This document shows positions 1 to 9,800 of a stretch of 64,000 nt of DNA, piece after piece (position 1 is the first letter of the stretch; each line of letters opens with the position of its first letter). Position numbers and translations under genes: made by a program. Source of the stretch: CALGLS01 sp047626155 (lineage in GTDB: Bacteria; Bacteroidota; Bacteroidia; Chitinophagales; Saprospiraceae). A model generated the notes under the pieces. The model was given only the letters and a program-made list of their open reading frames with translations, was not told where the DNA came from and did no database searches. Location of the stretch: the NCBI GenBank assembly GCA_047626155.1, contig JBLHRR010000010.1, positions 4,276 through 68,275 of the forward strand, given 5' to 3'.

Positions 1-47
1 ATTTTGATCCCTAACAAATTCTTAGTAAACTACAAAATAACAAACCC

Positions 48-1418
48 ATGACTCCTATCCATCGCAGAAATTTCCTAAAGCAAGCAGCGATTCTGTCCAT
101 CGGGTTCGCCGGTCTGCACAGTTGTACCCGAATAAAAAATGCTAAGAAATCTAAGGGTTTTGGAGCGCTTCAGCCCGATCCCCATGAATACTTAGAGCTG
201 CCAAAAGGATTTAGCTATGACATCATATCTAAAGCAGGGAGTAAAATGGACGATGGCTTATTCCTGCCTGGCCGCCCAGACGGGATGGCTACCTTTGCCG
301 CAGAGAATGGAAAAGTGATCATTGTTCGTAATCACGAAAACTCACCACAGCAAGCAAAATATGGTGCTTTCGGCAGAAAGTATGAATTACTCTCTAAAGT
401 AAATCAACAATATTTTTACGACTTTGGAAAAGGAAAGACGCCAGGTTTGGGAGGAACCACTACTATGGTTTATAACGAAGAGACGGGGAGGGTCGAAAAA
501 GAATTTCTAAGCCTCGCGGGCACCATTCGAAATTGTGCCGGAGGATCAACGCCTTGGGGAACCTGGATTACCTGCGAAGAAAGCGTTTCTAATGCAGGAG
601 AGGGTAGCCTGGAAAAAAATCATGGCTATTGCTTTGAAGTGCCAGCAACTACAACAACACAATTACATGAAGCCATTCCCATCACAGGGATGGGGCGTTT
701 CAATCACGAAGCAGTCTGTGTTGATCCGCGTACCGGAATCGTTTACGAAACAGAAGACCGGGGCGATGGTCTGATCTATCGCTTTATCCCTAAAGTGAAA
801 GGAAAATTATTAGAGGGCGGTAGATTACAGATACTCTGTATTCAGGGTCAACCAAAATTCGAGACCAGAAACTGGACAAGCCCAGACATGAAGCTAAACG
901 AAAGCTACAAAGTAGAGTGGTTAGACATTGATGACGTAGAGTCACTAGAAGACGACCTCCGCTACCGAGGCTACCAAAATGGAGCGGCCCGCTTCGCAAG
1001 AGGAGAGGGTATGTGGTTTGGTGAAGGCGAGTTATACTTCGCCTGCACCAATGGTGGCCCTAGAAAACTAGGACAGGTATTCAAATATATTCCGAGCCCC
1101 AACGAAGGAACGGTTAAGGAAAATGAAGATCCCGGTCGCTTGGAATTATTCGCAGAGTCTGAAGACAAAACCCTTCTGCAAAATTGCGACAACCTCACCA
1201 TCGCTCCTTGGGGCGATGTAATCCTTTGCGAAGATAATGGCCAAAGTAACCACATCAGAGGGATCAAGCCAGACGGCTCCATCTACACCCTAGCAAATAA
1301 CATCAGCTCCAAATCTGAATTCGCCGGATTGACCTTTTCTCCTTCCGGAAAAACACTATTCGTAAATATTCAGGAAAATGGAGACACCCTTGCTATAAAA
1401 GGGCCTTGGGTTTCTTAA
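48..1418 (+). CDS. PhoX-family (DUF839) exported protein
   Basis: This 456-residue protein resembles the PhoX/DUF839 family, Ca-dependent phosphatases with a beta-propeller fold, though many members have no tested activity. The N-terminus has a twin-arginine motif (RRNFLK, residues 6-11) followed by a hydrophobic stretch ending at Cys26 (AGLHSC). This suggests Tat export and possibly lipid anchoring. Family-like blocks along the chain include VIIVRNHE, GTWITCEE, MGRFNHEAV, EDRGDGLIYRF, APWGDVILCEDN and EFAGLTFSPSGKTLFVN; the acidic and His residues in them fit a metal site. The start at 48 is the first ATG and gives an intact Tat signal. A hairpin follows 22 bases after the stop. The family is fairly sure; phosphatase activity is an inference. 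Confidence 0.8.
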   Translation: MTPIHRRNFLKQAAILSIGFAGLHSCTRIKNAKKSKGFGALQPDPHEYLELPKGFSYDIISKAGSKMDDGLFLPGRPDGMATFAAENGKVIIVRNHENSPQQAKYGAFGRKYELLSKVNQQYFYDFGKGKTPGLGGTTTMVYNEETGRVEKEFLSLAGTIRNCAGGSTPWGTWITCEESVSNAGEGSLEKNHGYCFEVPATTTTQLHEAIPITGMGRFNHEAVCVDPRTGIVYETEDRGDGLIYRFIPKVKGKLLEGGRLQILCIQGQPKFETRNWTSPDMKLNESYKVEWLDIDDVESLEDDLRYRGYQNGAARFARGEGMWFGEGELYFACTNGGPRKLGQVFKYIPSPNEGTVKENEDPGRLELFAESEDKTLLQNCDNLTIAPWGDVILCEDNGQSNHIRGIKPDGSIYTLANNISSKSEFAGLTFSPSGKTLFVNIQENGDTLAIKGPWVS

Positions 1419-1439
1419 ATAATAAGAGCTATGTTTTCC

Positions 1440-1480
1440 ATTGGGTTTGCTAAGTTTTTGAAATTTAGCAAACCCAATTT
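1440..1480 (+). terminator. Intrinsic terminator after the PhoX-like gene
   Basis: A perfect 13-bp inverted repeat (1440-1452 with 1466-1478, arm ATTGGGTTTGCTA) is followed by a short T stretch. It lies just after the stop at 1418. Confidence 0.7.
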
Positions 1481-1513
1481 CTTTGTCATCTGGAGCAAAC
1501 AACGCAGGAGTGA

Positions 1514-2545
1514 GCCAAGGGTGTAATCGTTTCCGTAAACGTAGGACTCTTCTCGAAATGGGTGGTTACCGAGGTCACCGGAACTATTTTAGAACTGCCC
1601 GTTTCAGTAGATGAAGTCAATTTTGATAATGCGCCAGAAGGGCTTTGTGTCATGTGGCGGTGGCAACAGTGTGAATTATGTACTAATTGGCTTAGAGGAT
1701 TAAAATTAGAAAGAGCCACCGTCTTAAGCGGAGGCCTTGGCGTAACGGAGGAAGATGGCGATTCGAAAATCACAGAAGAATCTGAAGTTATTGCAGGTGG
1801 CACTTTCGTAAATGGAGATTATGTCAGAGTATATGGTCGGGCTAAAGTCAGTAACATCAACGTCATACCCGCACAATCAATTCTTCCCGATTTTTCATAT
1901 AACAATAAAAATACAACAAACGATCAAGACGTAGATGTCAACGAAAGTGAAACGTTGGTTTTAACCGAATCTGTTTATGGAGACATAGATGTAGACGAAG
2001 GAGCTACGATTACATTCTCCGGACAGGAATTTGTTTTCATCGAAGAACTGGATCTCGGGTCTAATGTAACGATATTGTTTGACCAATGCACCAACCTGAT
2101 TATAGATGAGAAATTGAGCATTGGAAAATACAATACCTTCAACCCTGGTGAGGAAAACGTTTTTGTTTTTGTAGAAGACGATGCCGAAGTGAAAAAGAGC
2201 AGCTTCTTTTATGGTGGGGTCTATACGTTTGAAGACCTCTGGATCAGAAAAGCAGACGAAGAGGCACGAATTACAATGTATGGACTGTTCATTAGAGAAG
2301 AGGTCAAAGCTCGCGATTATGTCGAGCTTTCAGCAACCAATATGGTTCCCTGTCAGTCAAATGTTATTGGCGGTATCCCTTACTCTTTTGTACCGCAGGA
2401 AGAAGAATTAGAAGAAGAAGAAGTAATGTTATTGTTATATGATGTAGGTTTAGTGGTTTATCCAAATCCATCAAAGAAAACTGCCAACTACCAAAAGCAG
2501 GGAATTCGTCACGCACTCCCCTCGTTTAATATGACCTATCCTTAG
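1514..2545 (+). pseudogene. Remnant of a T9SS-exported protein, both ends lost
   Basis: The reading frame is open from 1514 to 2545, but the only initiators are weak (GTG at 1562). The upstream in-frame codons already read as beta-rich protein, so the 5' end looks cut off. The middle is acidic and beta-strand-like and contains a CELC motif; I do not recognise a family. Near the end, GLVVYPNPSK is the typical opening of a T9SS type A sorting domain. The next residues do not match that domain and a stop follows about 25 codons later, so roughly 60-70 residues of the tail are missing. There is no signal peptide. I read this as a decayed gene that lost its export signal and sorting tail; a chimeric assembly join is the alternative. 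Confidence 0.5.
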
Positions 2546-2999
2546 GGAAAGTCAGCCCATAAAAACAACCCTTGAGTTTATACCTTTAAAGGGGTATACT
2601 TACTCATATTTCCTAGTATTCGACCTTTTGTAAAATAAAACGCTTACTTTAGCACAGTAAAGGAATTACGTATAAAAAATGTCCGCTTTATTCTATACAA
2701 ACTTATTCTAATACAACCATCACCGATCTAATTTCTGTTGCCATAGCAGTTTCACTTTTAGGCCTTTTGCCTTGATACGGCTCCAACTAACAGAACTTCC
2801 AAATTCCCAATTAAGTTACTGATTTACAGTATCTGGTTTTGCCATGATGCACTTCGGTATAGTTCTATTTTCATGACCAATGGTCACATAAAACGGAGAC
2901 AGAAGAGGCTATGACTTCTTCATCGCTAAAAAACGAACCACTCACATTATACTAACAATTATGAACGGCTTGAATCTGAATCAATTACCTAGTTTAAAA
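2546..2999. other. Intergenic region without recognisable gene
   Basis: This 450-base AT-rich stretch has stops in all frames. It holds a small hairpin at 2579-2598 (TATACC/GGTATA). It may include decayed sequence of the flanking gene remnants. No promoter element is clear. Confidence 0.4.
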
Positions 3000-3545
3000 A
3001 TGTTGGTAATCAAAATATGGAGATCCAATTGCATCGCTTTGATCTTTAGTTTATTTGCCTTTCATACTGCGCAAGGACAGCAGATTTACATCAATGAATT
3101 TATGGCTTCCAATGGAACCACCATTTCCTACGAAATAGGTGATTTCGATGATTGGGTAGAGCTCTACAACCCAGGTTCTACGGCTATAGACATCGGAGGA
3201 ATGTATCTTTCTGACGATCCAATCGATCCCTTGGTCTGGCAAATTCCAACAACAGACCCGGCAAGTACGACGATTCCTGCCGGCGGCTTTTTGCTGTTAT
3301 GGTTGGATAAAGAAACGACTCAAGGCCCTTTGCATATTGATGTCAAATTAGGCTCCGGTGGTGAAGACATTATTTTGACTGCTGCTAATGGAACAACCAC
3401 TATTGACAGTTATACTTTCGGAACGCAATTAGAGGATGTTTCAGAAGGTAGACTAGGGGATGGAAACGCGGGTTATTTTTTGTGTCATAATCAGCATATA
3501 ATTTATTTTTTTATACCCTCGATTTTAAAGTGTAAAGTGGCGTAG
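3000..3545 (+). pseudogene. Truncated lamin-tail-domain exported protein
   Basis: The start at 3000 gives a good signal peptide (basic start, hydrophobic core, cleavage near AQG-QQ); an in-frame ATG lies 13 codons upstream. The mature part opens with IYINEFMASN and continues as a lamin tail domain (EIGDFDDWVELYNPG, IPAGGFLLLWLD, then DIILT and SEGRLGDG). The domain normally closes with a phenylalanine/proline-rich TPTPG-SN strand. Here it breaks off at about residue 157 and runs into an unrelated hydrophobic tail and a stop. Family members are usually several hundred residues longer with further domains and a sorting tail. A 3' truncation by deletion or rearrangement is the simplest reading. 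A palindrome (3537-3563) and a terminator (3589-3618) follow directly. Confidence 0.6.
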
Positions 3546-3563
3546 GCATATTGCCTGCGCCAC
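3537..3563. repeat. Short palindrome GTGGCG-type at truncated gene end
   Basis: Arms 3537-3547 and 3553-3563 (GTGGCGTAGGC / GCCTGCGCCAC) pair fully with one G-T wobble and a five-base loop. It overlaps the stop region of the truncated lamin-tail gene. Confidence 0.5.
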
Positions 3564-3588
3564 AACCGTTTTGGGGCAATCCACAAAA

Positions 3589-3622
3589 AAAGAGCGAAGG
3601 TTTGCACCTTCGCTCTTTATAT
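3589..3622 (+). terminator. Strong hairpin terminator
   Basis: Perfect 13-bp arms (3589-3601 and 3606-3618, arm AAAGAGCGAAGGT) end in a TTT run, with an A run on the other side. It would work in both directions. Confidence 0.7.
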
Positions 3623-3930
3623 TTTCACTCGACCCATTTAACGTGATGTTCCTTTACCAGAGGAACATGAAATGAGTACTACCATTTTAAATTTAAACCA
3701 TTTAACCAAAAACTATTAAGGTGGCCGAGTGTTGATTTTGTGGAAGTGTATATAGCACAATTCCACTAAGCTTCCATAAAGGTATGTGTATTTTTTACAA
3801 TAAGGAAGTTTTTACTTGTTTTTTAAACAATTTGATGATGATTTCCTTTTTTGTGCCATAAACGTTAAACAAAATTGCTTTGTTTAACAGCTTTAGAACT
3901 AAAGAACAGAATCAAGTCTAATATTTATCC
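3623..3930. other. Hairpin-rich intergenic region before the photolyase
   Basis: Several small hairpins occur here: 3648-3668 (GTTCCT/AGGAAC), one with GTGGAA/TTCCAC arms near 3740-3768, 3864-3888 (perfect 10-bp arms GTTAAACAAA) and 3891-3905 (CTTTAG/CTAAAG). No open frame is present. It may be leader RNA or accumulated small repeats. Confidence 0.35.
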
Positions 3931-4072
3931 TTCTTTGACAAATGACGTGGCTCCTCAAAAAGGTTTTTCAAAAATGACTGTAATTCAACGAAAGGAGAAT
4001 TGAAAATCTATTTGAGGAAATATAAAACACGGAATCCCCCCCCTAGAGGGTGGACAGGTTCGTCAAAGAGCC
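3931..4072. repeat. Dispersed ~140-bp element, copy 1 (TTCTTTGAC ends)
   Basis: The element begins TTCTTTGAC and ends GTCAAAGAG, an inverted repeat, with an inner pair TCCTCAAA / TTTGAGGA. A second copy lies at 27475-27615. The two share the ends, the inner pair, a GGAATCCCCCC tract and GACAGGTTCGTCAAAGA near the right end, but differ in the middle. It looks like a non-coding MITE-like element or a structured RNA. An in-frame ATG at 4000, inside the element, falsely extends the photolyase gene. Confidence 0.65.
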
Positions 4073-4086
4073 ATTTTTACTATAAA

Positions 4087-5433
4087 ATGAAAGACCAAAC
4101 TACCCTTTTCTGGTTTCGCCGCGATCTCAGATTACAAGACAACGCAGGCTTATACCATGCGCTCCGGCACAGTAAAAATGTGATTCCAGTCTTCATCTTC
4201 GACAAAAATATTCTGGATGAACTGAAAGGTGGAGCCGATGCTCGGGTTCAGTTTTTATGGGATACCTTAAACGAACTTAAGGAGGAATTGGAAAAAATGG
4301 GTGCATCACTATTGGTCAAATACGGAACACCTGAAAAGGTCTGGAAAGAACTCATCTCCACGCATCAGCCCCAAGCCGTTTACACTAACCGAGACTACGA
4401 AACCTACGCAATCGAAAGGGACGAGCAGATAAAAAATCTACTGCTCAAAGAAGAGATCACTTTCCACACTTTCAAAGATCAGGTTATTTTTGAAAAACTG
4501 GAAGTAACTAAAGCTGATGGCCTGCCTTACACTGTTTTTACGCCCTACAAAAAAATCTGGTTGAAAAAGCTAGAAACGAAAAAAGCTGTCCGAGGTGGAA
4601 AAGGCTCTTATTATTTTCAGTCTTATCCTACAGAGAAATATTTTGATGCTTTCGCAAAAGTACCAAATGCAAGCGCGATACCTACATTAAAAGAAATGGG
4701 ATTTGAAAAGTCTAACATTAATATTCCGTCAAAAAAAGTAGCGCAGAAAATTATCAAGAAATATGACGAGCAAAGAGATTTTCCAGCTATCGAAGGAACG
4801 TCTCGTTTGGGTATCCATTTTCGATTTGGCACAATAAGTATCCGGGAAAAAGCTAGAAAAGCAGCAAGTTTGAATGCGACTTATCTAAGCGAGCTGGTCT
4901 GGCGAGATTTTTACGCGATGATACTCGCCAACTTTCCTCATGTGGTAACAAAACCCTTCCGGGCAAAATACAGTTTCGTGGAATGGCGTTACGATGAAAA
5001 TGATTTCAAAAAGTGGTGTGAAGGAAAAACCGGTTACCCAATGGTCGATGCAGGCATGCGTCAGCTCAATGAAACGGGCTTCATGCACAACCGGGTTAGA
5101 ATGGTTGTGGCAAGTTTTCTAACAAAACATTTACTAATTGACTGGCGATGGGGAGAGGCTTATTTCGCTAAAAAATTATTAGACTTCGATTTGGCAAGTA
5201 ACAGTGGAGGTTGGCAATGGGCTGCGGGTTGTGGCACTGATGCCGCTCCTTACTTCAGGATATTCAACCCAGAATCTCAGTTAAAAAAATTCGATCCTCA
5301 ATTTAAATACGTAAAACAATGGGTCCCCGAATACGGAACGGATGCTTATCCTGAACCTATGGTGGAACACAAATTCGCCAGAGAACGCTGTTTGGAAAGA
5401 TATAAAGCCGGATTGGCTCAGGCTGAGCTTTAA
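4087..5433 (+). CDS. phrB: Deoxyribodipyrimidine photolyase (class I CPD type)
   Basis: Light-driven repair of UV-induced pyrimidine dimers, with FAD as catalytic cofactor. The 448-residue length fits class I photolyases. The N-terminal alpha/beta antenna domain starts with TLFWFRRDLRLQDNAGL. The C-terminal FAD domain shows TSRLGIHFRFGTIS, ELVWRDFYAMI, MRQLNETGFMHNRVRM and the family block SNSGGWQWAAGCGTDAAPYF. Start 4087 (MKDQTTLFW) is chosen over the upstream ATG at 4000 because the extra 29 codons lie inside a dispersed repeat and match no photolyase. The gene appears monocistronic. A CPD specificity rather than (6-4) or cryptochrome function is inferred from the WxW and GGWQW context. Confidence 0.93.
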   Translation: MKDQTTLFWFRRDLRLQDNAGLYHALRHSKNVIPVFIFDKNILDELKGGADARVQFLWDTLNELKEELEKMGASLLVKYGTPEKVWKELISTHQPQAVYTNRDYETYAIERDEQIKNLLLKEEITFHTFKDQVIFEKLEVTKADGLPYTVFTPYKKIWLKKLETKKAVRGGKGSYYFQSYPTEKYFDAFAKVPNASAIPTLKEMGFEKSNINIPSKKVAQKIIKKYDEQRDFPAIEGTSRLGIHFRFGTISIREKARKAASLNATYLSELVWRDFYAMILANFPHVVTKPFRAKYSFVEWRYDENDFKKWCEGKTGYPMVDAGMRQLNETGFMHNRVRMVVASFLTKHLLIDWRWGEAYFAKKLLDFDLASNSGGWQWAAGCGTDAAPYFRIFNPESQLKKFDPQFKYVKQWVPEYGTDAYPEPMVEHKFARERCLERYKAGLAQAEL

Positions 5434-5454
5434 CGGCAAAGAAAGGAAGAAGCA

Positions 5455-5495
5455 AGGCCTGTCATTCCGAGCGAGCGCAGCGAGTCGAGGAACTA
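5455..5495. repeat. REP-like GTCATTCCGAGCGAGCGCAGCGAG motif region
   Basis: Between the photolyase stop and the next gene lies GTCATTCCGAGCGAGC followed by GCAGCGAGTCGAGGAA, a short GC-rich motif of a kind I recall as common between Bacteroidota genes. A related TTCCGAG-GAGCGC segment appears at 54801-54870. Confidence 0.4.
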
Positions 5496-6122
5496 GAACC
5501 GGTAACAACGCTTATTACGTTTTCTCTTTTTAGGAACTCTCTTTCGCTTCTGCTTCTTAAACGTTTTATTAAAAGCTTTAAACTGATACTTACTGCTTTT
5601 ACTCTTAGTTGCGGTATAATTCGAAGAACGAGAACTTTTTTGCGTTGTCGTTCTTACTATTGGTTCCTCTAGTGTTACCGGAGCAGGAGTAGCGATGATC
5701 CCTTCTTCTAAGTCTGCTTCAAAGCGATCTTCTTTTACGATCTTTATGGTATTACTTACAGGAGCTTCCGTTGTTTCTTGCTGTGTATTTTCAACCGCAG
5801 CAGTAAAAATTGGAGCCTCATTCGTAACAGGCATACTTTCCGTTACTGACTGAATATCGATCTTATCATTTGAAGGTAGAGCTGCTGTAGCTACCTCAGG
5901 AGGCGTTTCCTGTCTGGTGGTAATCCGAATAACCTGATGCATTCCAACATCATCAAGATCGAATTGATCATTTAAAATGTCCATATCATTCGCAGCGTCT
6001 TCTTTGACAACAATCGTTGTCAAAGAAGACGATTTGTCCTGATACTTGTCTTTGACTTGAGCTTGCATAGTAGCGCATACAAAAAGTAAGGCCATTAACG
6101 AGGTGAGTAAAGTTTTGTTCAT
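5493..6122 (-). CDS. Exported protein with basic C-terminus, function unknown
   Basis: This 209-residue protein begins with a clear signal peptide (residues 1-22, MNKTLLTSL... ending AQ). The central part (about 30-150) is Thr/Glu/Val-rich and probably disordered. The last 40 residues are strongly basic (KKQKRKR, KKRKRNKR) and end in CYRF. I do not recognise the family. The acidic-then-basic layout would suit binding to an acidic polymer or wall surface, but that is a guess. Codons 31-42 contain a perfect 16-bp DNA palindrome (5996-6031). The gene converges on the photolyase. Confidence 0.6.
   Translation of the reverse strand: MNKTLLTSLMALLFVCATMQAQVKDKYQDKSSSLTTIVVKEDAANDMDILNDQFDLDDVGMHQVIRITTRQETPPEVATAALPSNDKIDIQSVTESMPVTNEAPIFTAAVENTQQETTEAPVSNTIKIVKEDRFEADLEEGIIATPAPVTLEEPIVRTTTQKSSRSSNYTATKSKSSKYQFKAFNKTFKKQKRKRVPKKRKRNKRCYRF
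5996..6031. repeat. Perfect 16-bp inverted repeat inside a coding region
   Basis: Arms 5996-6011 and 6016-6031 are exact reverse complements with a four-base loop (AATC). The core nonamer TTCTTTGAC / GTCAAAGAA equals the ends of the dispersed element at 3931 and 27475. Confidence 0.75.
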
Positions 6123-6383
6123 GGGATTAGAATATTTGGGATAAGCTTAGGAATCCTAAGCTATCTCGTTATGGGTTTATAAAAATGTTCAGTTTAAAGC
6201 TGAATTGCACAAGTGATTATGTTCATGATATGTGGGAGAGTGTGCATCCGATATATCATTTATAACGGTAAAGTATTATAAATCGTTTCATAAAGGGGAC
6301 TTTACATATGTAAAAATATAATATTTAACGTCGTCTCTGAAATAATCGGGCCATAATTCCTTTGATAGATGTTGGTTACTCAA
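6123..6383. other. Upstream region of the basic exported protein
   Basis: An AT-rich stretch, presumably carrying the promoter of the minus-strand gene that starts at 6122. I see no clear TTTG / TAnnTTTG pair. Confidence 0.3.
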
Positions 6384-6451
6384 TAGAGGTTATTCCAAAT
6401 AGAATGGTACGGTCGGCCGGAAACCGAAGACCCGAAACCGAATAACCTCTA
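6384..6451. repeat. Palindromic element, AGAGGTTATTC family, copy 1
   Basis: It starts TAGAGGTTATTCC and ends GAATAACCTCTA, giving a 12-bp terminal inverted repeat. The interior carries ACGGTCGGCCGG and ACCGAA-type units. Copy 2 (14510-14591) is the same at both ends but has extra ACCGAA-like units. The interior of about 45 bases is too small for a gene. Confidence 0.75.
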
Positions 6452-6733
6452 ATATCGTTTTAAAAAAAAGGGAAATACACGACTCAATCGGTTCAAAGTA
6501 ACGAGGAGTATTTAGGGTTTCTTATTTATAATAATTTGATAATTAAGTAACTACAAGCGGAATACGGCTTTTTAAGGGTAGGGATGTGACAAGACTTTTT
6601 TGAGGTAGACTGTGAGTTTCTTGATTGGTAAAAAGTCTTTTTGTGTCATGATTATCTTATTCATATACAAATTTACTTGATAATCAGCACCTTAGGAATA
6701 CCCGCATATCGGTATTTGTCAAATAATAAAAAA

Positions 6734-6767
6734 AAGAGGTACGATCATCTTCATGACCGTACCTCTT
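6734..6767 (-). terminator. Terminator of the lectin/Calx-beta giant gene
   Basis: Arms 6734-6743 and 6758-6767 (AAGAGGTACG / CGTACCTCTT) are flanked on the left by an A run that becomes a U tract on the minus transcript. It lies 50 bases after the stop of the minus-strand gene. Confidence 0.75.
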
Positions 6768-6816
6768 GGTTTTTAGTTTACTGAACACTCCGTCCGCTTG
6801 CAGAGGAGTAGCTCCT

Positions 6817-9800
6817 TTAGTTCGCCTTCAATAACTTATTCACCAGCTGACGGTATCCGCTACCTGTAGTGTAAATAAAGTAGTAACCAGTTTGCCATTT
6901 AGAAACATTTAGATCTATTCGATCCATACCGGGTGCCATTGTAAATCGTTTCACAATCGACCCCTGAGCATTGACCACCTCAAAATCAGTCTGTTTTTCT
7001 AATGGCGTAGAGAATATTAATGTAGTCAGGTCAATGGCTGGATTTGGGAATATGATTCCTTTATTACCATCTGTAAACTTAATCGTAATGTCCTTCACTG
7101 CTGAATATTGGAATTGACCATCTACCAAAACCTGCTTCACTCTATAGTAGTTCAAACCAAAGGAAACCATATCATCAACGTATTCGTATAACATTGCATT
7201 CCCGGATTTAGAACCGCTATCGTTAGAACCGATAATATCGAAATTAATTCCATCTAAGGAATGTTCAACCTCATAGATCGCTCCTCCAGGCTCATTAGTC
7301 GCTTTCCAATCGAGCATTACTTCATCATCAGGATTTAGCGCAAGTCGTAATTCCAGATTGTTCTGAACTAGGTTGTTCGCACAAGCCGGATCTCCTTCTG
7401 CCAATACCGTGATTATCTGATCAATTATCGCAGAACATCCAAAGCTATTGGTCACAGACAGACGAACTAATTTCTCTCCACCAGAGGTGAAGGTAAAGTT
7501 CACTTCTTGTCCGCTTCTACCTCCTATGAACGTAGAATTAGTACTTGGTCCGTTGAAGAAATACCAGTCATAAGCAGCATTTGTTCCTACATCGAAAGCA
7601 GCCAAATAAAGAACAGAACCCGAACAGATTGGATCGCTCAGTACTTCAAATTCAGCGGTAATGTCATCACCCATTACTTCTACCTCAACAAAGTTAGACA
7701 TCCCCGTCCATTCTTCACAACCAGAACGTTTGCTGAAACGGATATAATAAGTCGTCTGATTAATAGTCCCTGGTTTGTATATAATTTGATCAGCAATATT
7801 GATAACCGTCCAGTTGGGATCGTCAAAACCTTGAGGAGCAGTACCTGAAATACTTGCTGCCCAACGGTATTCAATGGTACCATTACCACCACTTGGTGCT
7901 GTAATATTGGTTAGGTCACCTGGGTTGAAAGGAGCACAACCACTCTGGTCATTTCCAATCTGCCCACCATCCGTGATATTGCTACAAGAAGAACAAGCCG
8001 GATCGTTATTTCCTAACACTGTTATTAGATGGTCTACGCTAAATTCACATCCTTCAAATGCTACATTTAATCTTACCAGCTTCTGTCCCGCGGAAGTGAA
8101 AGACATTCCCACCGATTTGCCAGTCTGGCTACCAATGTATGTTGTACTTGTTGTTGTTCCATTAAAAAAGTACCAGTTATAACTAGCTCCTGTTCCGACA
8201 GGGAAGGCATCGAAAATGGCCATTGAATTAATACAGATCGGTTCTGAAACGGTAAAGTCTGTTTCCAGATCGCTACAATCTCTATGGAAACCAGCATCTA
8301 TATCGTCAATTACATCATTAAAGCCAACGCTAATACTTCCGGTATTCCCAGTATTTGAATCAGCATTTGAATCCAATGCTTCGTCATTACCAGCAGAAGT
8401 AGGTGCTGCGATAAAGTCCTGCGGAGCCGTAAAGCCAATTTCGTAATTCCCTGGATCAAGATTGTCGAAAGAGTAGATACCATCAGGTCCACTGACCGTA
8501 CTATTGGTATAAACATTCCCACCACTTTGAAGCCCATTAATTGTAACTGGCAATCCAGCTAAACCTTCTTCACCAGTATCCTGAATTCCGTTTTGATTCT
8601 CATCATTCCAAATTCTGTTTCCAATTACTGCACGTGCATTTAATGTTGCATTACTTGAACTTGTACAGCCATTGTTATCCGTTATCGTCACACCATAGTA
8701 TCCACTAGGCAAACCATTGATGGCAGAATTAGTCTGACCATTGCTCCAGGCAAAAGTGTAAGGACCGGTTCCTCCACTGGCAGCTACCTGTAAAACACCA
8801 TTCGATGAACTTGTTGAAGAGGGCATATTTATAACATTAATTTCTGCATTCAAGTTAGCCGCTGGTTGAGCAACAGTAATACAATCAATACTTGTACATC
8901 CACTACAATCCGTAACGGTTACACAGTAAGTGCCTGCTTTATTAACAACTACTGTTGCTGCAGACGCACTGTTTACGCCAGGTCCAGACCAGTTGTAAGT
9001 ATTGGTTTCCATAGGAGACTGAGAACTACAACATCCATTCACTCTTAAACCAGCCAATTCAAATAAGTCACAATCTTCATCATCTGGTGTACCTCCGATT
9101 TCAACTCTAAGCGTACTTCCTGTTTCAACCAAAATTGGTGAGTCAGGACCTACTGTTTTAGTTAGAATTTGATTCTCCTCAACATTCACAATCTTCGTTG
9201 CAATCAATACATCATCTACAAAAAACTTAATCGTTGCATCGTAAGAAGTAGGGCAGGAGCTGCTATTCGCTGTTCCACCTGCATTGCTGCCATCTGTTGG
9301 ATACCAGAAGTCTGCTTCTATTTCTTTAAACTCAAAAGGACTGTTTGCCTTCATTGTGAAATCCCAACTATTGAACATACTCGCAATACAAATGATGTTG
9401 TTGTTACAAGAAGAATTCACAGGGCCTTCTGTAGGACAAATACCTGAAACGTCAGCCAGACAAGAAGCAATCCCAGAGGGGAATAAACATTCTGTCGGAT
9501 CATCACAACTACCGTTGTAAGTTACTAAAGTCGTATTACTACAATCAGGTGGTGTACAAACAGCTGCACCATCAACCATTGCGGTGATTGCTACATTGTC
9601 TCCACTACAAATAGTCACATCATCTCCTAAGGTAACAGTAAGGTCGCATGGGGAAGCAACTCCGGCGCAGGTACATCCGTCTGATTGAATGATATCGTTG
9701 ATTGTATTTGCATTGTTATCGTTACAGGCAGTTCCCGGAACTGTTGGTAAGTTGGCATCGTTTGGTGCACAGTCATCATTGTCGCAAAGGCCATCGTCAT

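Noticed and set aside
4000..4086. Upstream extension of the photolyase to the ATG at 4000
   Set aside because: These 29 codons fall mostly inside the dispersed element and give a sequence foreign to photolyases; the family start is at 4087.
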